From Paraspadella gotoi (Eukaryota; Chaetognatha): DNA of 64,000 nt. The stretch covers positions 4,208,301-4,272,300 of the forward strand of contig CM119270.1 of assembly GCA_051294375.1 (NCBI GenBank). The letters run 5' to 3'. The notes below the pieces were generated by a model. That model saw only the letters and a program-made list of their open reading frames with translations. It ran no database searches and was not told the DNA's origin. The position numbers were made by a program, and so were the translations under genes. Each line of letters opens with the position of its first letter. Position 1 is the stretch's first letter. Below are positions 55,101 to 61,821 of this stretch, in pieces.

Positions 55101-58100
55101 AGACCCCGGATAAAATTTAAATTGTCAACCAGCAATAGTTAATGTAGGAAATTCCTTGCAATCAAAATAACGATTAATACTTTATATCACAACAAAATAA
55201 AGTTGCTAATTGTTTGTTTTTTTTAAGGTTTTTTGGTTCAAACATCGGATTAACGCGGAATCAAGTCAATGGTCACGTGATAGAAAAGTTCGTGTCAACA
55301 TAGTTCGACCGCATAAAAAAAAAAAACTTTTTTTTTTTTATTTTTTTTCCACTAAATCTGATCTTAGGTTTTGATTTCCGTTTTTTCTGATCCCACGAAT
55401 TTACCGAACCCGATAAGTGAGGGATCCTTATCACATATTGTCCGAAGTCGCGTCAAGAAAATTTCGTTTTCGACGGGTAATAATTAATTAATAAAAAAAG
55501 GTTTTATTAATTTTATTTTTTTAAAATTTTATTTTAGTATTTTTTTTTTAAATTGAGTATTATCAGGAGAGCAGAGTTCACGTAAAGAGGCGGTCATACA
55601 TACGGACTCAACAATCGTCATGCGTCTTTACAGACGTATTGTCCGTAGTCCCCGTTTCTGCAATATCCGTAAGTCCCCGTCCCGGTTTTTTTTTTTGACC
55701 GGCTCTAGCTCAGTTTGGCAACGGCCTGCAAAGACCAATATTTTGAAACGAAATCGGCGATCCAAACTTTCCGGCAATTGAGATTGATCATTGCGGTCGA
55801 GTCTGGGTGAATAAAACAAAAAAATCAGGAGAAATAATATATATTATTCTTCGAAGTAATGTTTATTCTTAATACTTTTTTCTGGTATTTATTACTCATT
55901 AAATTCTACTTTGATTTCCGTTCGTTGATTGATTTGATATAATAAGTGATTCAATAATCGTTGATTTGTTGATATTTTAAATTGTTGTTTCCGAAAAAAA
56001 CAAAAAAAAGAAAACCCACCCAGACAGAACCTGAAAAATTTCTCCCGGAAATGACTAGAGGATTTTTTTTCTTTTGTTTTTCTTTTTTCTTTTTATGATG
56101 ACAATTTGCAGTCGATTTTGACGAGAAGTTTGAATCGATCGAAAGACAGCCGGATCCCGGATTAAATCTGGAGCGGGTAACAGAAACGCAGCCGCTGTCA
56201 TTCAGTTTGTCACTTTAAGGTCTTTCTTTGGAAATTCCCTGACTCGAGGTTGTCCGCATGTCTTCAACGACAGGAAAGATTGTTGTTGCTTTGGTCACAA
56301 TCAATCAATCAATCATTCGCGTCGATCCATCGACCAATCGGTCAATCGTTATGACTTACGATCGGTGGTTCCCCCCCTTGATCTGCCCTCGGCTCCGGTC
56401 CACGTCACAACAGTCGAGCCATCGCTGCCGTCGGGTCTCAGTTCTCAGACCCCATCGGGCGAGCCACTGGAGGGGGTCGAGTGAGGAGGAGGAAGAGGAG
56501 GAGGAGCAGACCGGCTCGAAACTCGAAAGCGTTGTTGTGACGTGAGGGCGTCAGCGAATCTTTCCCGATTTTTGTTATCGAAAAATGTACAAGTTTTAAA
56601 TTGTAAAAGGAAATTTTAAGAAGCCAGTATCGAGTCAAGGTTTAATTTAGGAAATGTGCCTANNNNNNNNNNNNNNNNNNNNNNNNNNNNNNNNNNNNNN
56701 NNNNNNNNNNNNNNNNNNNNNNNNNNNNNNNNNNNNNNNNNNNNNNNNNNNNNNNNNNNNNNNNNNNNNNNNNNNNNNNNNNNNNNNNNNNNNNNNNNNN
56801 NNNNNNNNNNNNNNNNNNNNNNNNNNNNNNNNNNNNNNNNCGTTTCCTTTTCTCCTTTTTATTTAATCGTGATTTTGATTGTCTGCCTCTCGATTCTTAA
56901 CTCGATCGATAAAAAGTTTTTCTCTCTAAGTCACGTGACCAATCGTCTGTGGCCAGACAAGTCGCCCTTCGCTGGCGACAGAGATTTCCCAGTTGATGAG
57001 ATGAAGAGCTCCGAAGGCGTCATGTATTCACACTTTATTGTGAGAGCAGACAAACCATCGTCAAATCAGAATAGTGAAATTATTTTCCTCGAGATATAAC
57101 TTCGTAACTGTCGTTTTTTTTTGTTTTTTTGTGGCGACAGTATTGACTCCACCGACCAATTAGCTATCTCGCGCCAGCCGGTTTTGTACGTACGGTGATT
57201 TGGCAGGGAGTGAACTGGAAGTGATTCTTGGTTGGGTCAATTGGTCGTAGCAACGATCAGTCGCTAGTGGCTGCCACCCCTGATGCTGGGAGCTCACCGT
57301 TCCTTGTCATACTGCACTTGATAACATTTGTCTCAATCAGTCGATGAAAAAAAATCCTTCGAGAAAAAGGCGGGAAAGTCTTAACTAACCTATTTCACCT
57401 TTTTATCTTCCTCACCTTTTATTTCCAACCTTCCTTTCCTTTCCTTACTTAGTCTACGAAATAAACAACTTTCCTTCGGTTAAAAAAAAAACTGTATTGC
57501 TACTTTTTATTCTAAAACTTGACTTTTCAGCGAAACAGCGCCGCGCGGATGAGATGAGCGGCCAATAAAAGGAGGCGGGCCACTCGGTCGCTAAAGCGAG
57601 ACTGATTCTCACTCGCGTTCCTGTCATATGGTGCCTGGTCATTAGGCGATGAACTTCCCTTATTTTCGTACGAAGGATCGCACGGAGGAAGGGTTCCGTT
57701 AGGGCTTCCGCTATGGCTTCCGCTGTCGCTTCTGCTTTGTTTACTGCTCTCCGGGTTGTCGACGCATTTCGCGCTCAGCGCTTTTTCAATGTAATTAACA
57801 TTGCATTCTTCGCACTTGAAGCAAATATAATAAATCCCGTAATCTGATTGAGGATAAAAAAAATATCATCAGCGCCATCTTTGATATAATATCTTTTCTA
57901 AAAAGTCCAAAATATTACCATTAAACTGAATTCTGCAGCATCCTGTCGAATAAGTTCTATATGTAAAACCATAATAATTCTAAAAAAAAAAAAATATGTG
58001 TCAAAATCGCGGTAATATTGAAAAATTAAAATCCTTATTCGTGGGAATAAAATATATTTAAAAAAAGGTAAAGTTAAAAGAATAATTATAAATAAAAGAA

Positions 58101-60623
58101 AAAAGAGCTTTTGAATAAAAAATTCGGACCCTAATGGATTTAACTAACTTGCCCCTGGGGGCAATCACAAAAAATAATATAATAAAATATTATATTGATA
58201 ACATATTCTAATAAAATTTAAGGATTTATTTGGTCTATATGTTTGTTTTATTTAGAATAATAAAATAAATGTCAAATTTTTATATTAACTTTATAATAGT
58301 TTTTAAAAATTATTTTTATATTAAATTATTATAAGTTATGTAGGAGCCGACGTCGTTCTGAGAGATCGAGGAAGATTTTTTCAATGAAGATTTTCGTTCA
58401 AATCTGACAACCAAACAAAATAAACGCTCCTGTGATAAATTCCGGTAAAAAATCGATGTAAAAACACTTGATTCCGATCCTGTTGCATCTGAGGGCTCGC
58501 ATTTTTTTTCTCTTGTCAAATCATCAACATCTTGATATCAAACAAGCTAGAACAAATAGACTGCTTCTGTATGAAAAAATTTTCCATCTTTTATTTTATA
58601 TAGAAATGAAAGAGATTTTTTCCCTTCAAGACAATATAAACATATTTGAGATATGTTCCGGTTTCACAAATGACGTCAAATTTAGGAATCCTCTGGCAAA
58701 GCTCTCAAAATTTTTTTTTATATTTTATTTATTTATTTTAGTATGATACGATCATGGTAAAGTGAATTAGTCGATTTTGGAGAAATTTTTATTTAAACTA
58801 AAAGTAAAAGAGGAGCTAACAATAGAAATTCTAAGATTTTTCAACCGGGAGTCAGATTCGGGAAAAATCTTCTATGGCGAAAATCTTCCAAAGAAGGGGT
58901 GGATTTTCCAAAGATTTTGGTTAATATTATCTATATTTATGGTCAGATTTTTTTGAAACTTAACAATAGCAATATTGCCATCATTCTACATTGGCCGGCA
59001 TAAGAATATATTAAATAAACATCTGGCTTTTTTCGTCAGAGCTTAGTCCTAAGTTATGATTAAGATTTTAGATTTTTTTAAAATTCCTATTACTTAAACT
59101 ATTCAAAATTTTAAATTGATTTTTTTTTTAAATTCAAAATACTTATCTAATAATAAAAAATATTATATTATAATATTAATTAAAATATTTTAATGTACTA
59201 AATATTATTTAAAATTTAAATAAAATTATATTATAAAACATTAATAATCTATAAAAAAATAAAGCAGCCTGAGGGGTACACAATTTTAAGCCCCCTGGGG
59301 CGCCGCTAACTCCACACCAGGGGGAGGAAAGTTTTTGAGAATGACATACCTGAGAAATCCATCCTTTCTTAGCGCAAAACGCATTGGTTTGGCAATAATT
59401 GATATTTTCTGTCGCTGTCATTCCTACGGTCAGCAGCAGGACGAGGAAGAAAAGACGAGCCGGCATTTTCACTACAATGAACAATCCTGGTATTTATTCA
59501 GTTGATATGGTTACCGATTCGGCAACTGCCTTTGACCCATCCCCTCGGGTGGATAATATTTAGATTGCATCTTTTCTCACTACGGTGTTTAGGGTAAAAT
59601 TATCTTGATCACTAATTCACTTTTTATGACCTGGTGAATTTCAAACGCAACATCGAAGCCCTAAAACGTTTTTGCGACGATTACCCGTTGAGTGTTGAAT
59701 AATCCCGACGCGTAGGCCAGTATATCGCTAATAATTATTGGAATAAAGACAAAATAAAAATAATACTTTTATTCGATCGCGAATAGATAGTTCAGTAGGC
59801 GGAATAGTCTATTTCTTATTTACGATTCTTCCTTTTTTATTTAGTTCACGATTTTAATTGTACAACAGTTTTTTTCTGAAACTAATTACCGAGGCTGCGC
59901 AAGCAAACAGAAACCACATTGTAATTTCTGTGAGAATAATATCTCGTCGCTACATTATTTTCGCGGACCATCCTATGTTGCCGAGTGTGCGTCGAGGGGT
60001 CTATCCTAAGAGTCGACTGTGTGCTGTGGCAGTGCAGTTGGATCACCACCGAACACTGCTGTCCTTTATAATAGGTCAAATAAAATAAAAAATCGCACAA
60101 ATCCGATATAAACTAGACTATTTGTAAGTGAAAACAGATACTGAACAAAATGCAGGGAATGCGTTGAGACCGAAAATGAGTCAGTCAGAAGAGCAAGAGA
60201 CGATTAACCGGGAAAGATCGAATGTCGGGCGGACAAGCCTAAACCTCGGTCGAGCAAGAACCAAGATAAAGATGAAATATGAAGAGAAATATAAATAAAA
60301 AAATGAATTTCGAATGTAAATAAAAAAGATATAATCAGAGAGAGAAGTCTTTTTAGGTTTTTCTTAAAAATTCTCATATTGGTAAAAAATTGGTTCAAAG
60401 ATATGTAAATAGTATACATTTTTTAATGAATGAGCTACCTTTCCTCTTGACTTTGGACAACTTTTATAAGACATTAACATATCCAAACTATATAAGGTTA
60501 GTAGCTCCCACGGTTTTTCGGGTATTTTGACTTCGCTTATGCTGGGCATTCATTTCAGGAATTTCCTACAAAAGTATCTTGTCCAACGCGGCCACAAAAT
60601 TCCTTCTTCTGTCCATCCGTCCC

Positions 60624-60697
<74 letters not shown>

Positions 60698-61786
60698 CTC
60701 TCTTTCAGTCATCCATCTTGTTTGCTTTTGCCTCAAAAACTTAATCTTCTTTCTACCGTCAATTTCGTCCAAAAAAAAAAGAAAAAAAAAATCTCGTCGC
60801 GAGGATTAAAAAAGAAAATAAAAAAGGCAAAAGATCCAATGAAAAAAAAAAAAGTTTCATTTTATCGAAACTTTTTCGGCTAATTAAGCCTCTTTAGTGA
60901 CGATAACAACAACAACGACGACGACAACAAAAAGCGTCGATCGGAGAAAATTAATCATCGTAAGAACAAAAAGAAAAATGAAAAACGAAGCCAATTGAGA
61001 CCGACGGAAAGATGAACAGAGATGTACGGACTCACGGACTCACGGACCAACAGACTGGAGATTGTTAACAGAGTTAGGAAATATGTACTTATATCCGTTT
61101 TTGAAAAGAAAGAAAGAAAGAAAGAAAGAAAGAAACTCGGTTTAATAGTTGTAGTCAAATCCGCAAACAGAGAAAGACTAGATATTTTTTCTGGACTTCA
61201 TCATTGGGGCGACTTACCACGTAACCATTTTTTTCGGCCATCTTTTTCTAAGAGCGTCACGTTTCAGTTAAAATTCGGAATTAGGTTAATTTTTAGGTTT
61301 AAATATTAGGTTAGATATTAGGGCGCGAGTTCAAGATTAAAGGTTATGGTATGGCAACAGCCGGGTTGCAAGTTATGCCCAGTGGAATGGGGCATCTCAC
61401 TGTTAGCTTTAGGGGCTTCCGACCCTCAGTGACGCCTCCAGTCACTGGCGCGGTTACCCTCGGACGGTCTCGCTGTTCCCCCTCTGAGCCAATGATGTTG
61501 GCTGAACGATGATGAATATACCGCCACCATGGTTAAATATTAGGAATCGGGATTAGAATTAGGAATTAAGGTATTAATTTAAAAATAGATTAGGATTAAA
61601 ATTAGGTTCAAGAATTAAGCAACAAACATAAGACGTATTACCCCCCCCCTCGCCCTCAATCTCAGGCTCAGTTCCCCGACATGCGCGCGAAGATAGAAAA
61701 GCGAAACCGGAAGTTGGTCGATTACGACGCCACGCGTCACACCATCGAAACTCTGAAGACGTCGAAAAAGCGGGACGACAACAAGC

Positions 61787-61821
<35 letters not shown>

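Larger units (their letters stand above)
44226..61665 (+). other. 17.4-kb amphiphysin intron hosting other genes
   Basis: GT at 44226, AG at 61664-61665. It contains GA/CT arrays, three N gaps, repeats A and C, a SINE-like insertion and at least two antisense candidate genes. 44300-45500 shows only a TTAATG array (45208-45231) and AT-rich DNA; 46600-47730 nothing beyond A-rich filler. Confidence 0.85.

Noticed and set aside
55705-55790. tRNA-like A-box word TAGCTCAGTTTGG
   Set aside because: No B box, no T-arm and no acceptor stem pairing in the next 80 bases.
61540-61615. TTAGG-like words resembling arthropod telomere repeats (also 19540-19710)
   Set aside because: Units are irregular (GGATTAA, TTAGGAATT), short and interstitial; they do not form a TTAGG array.
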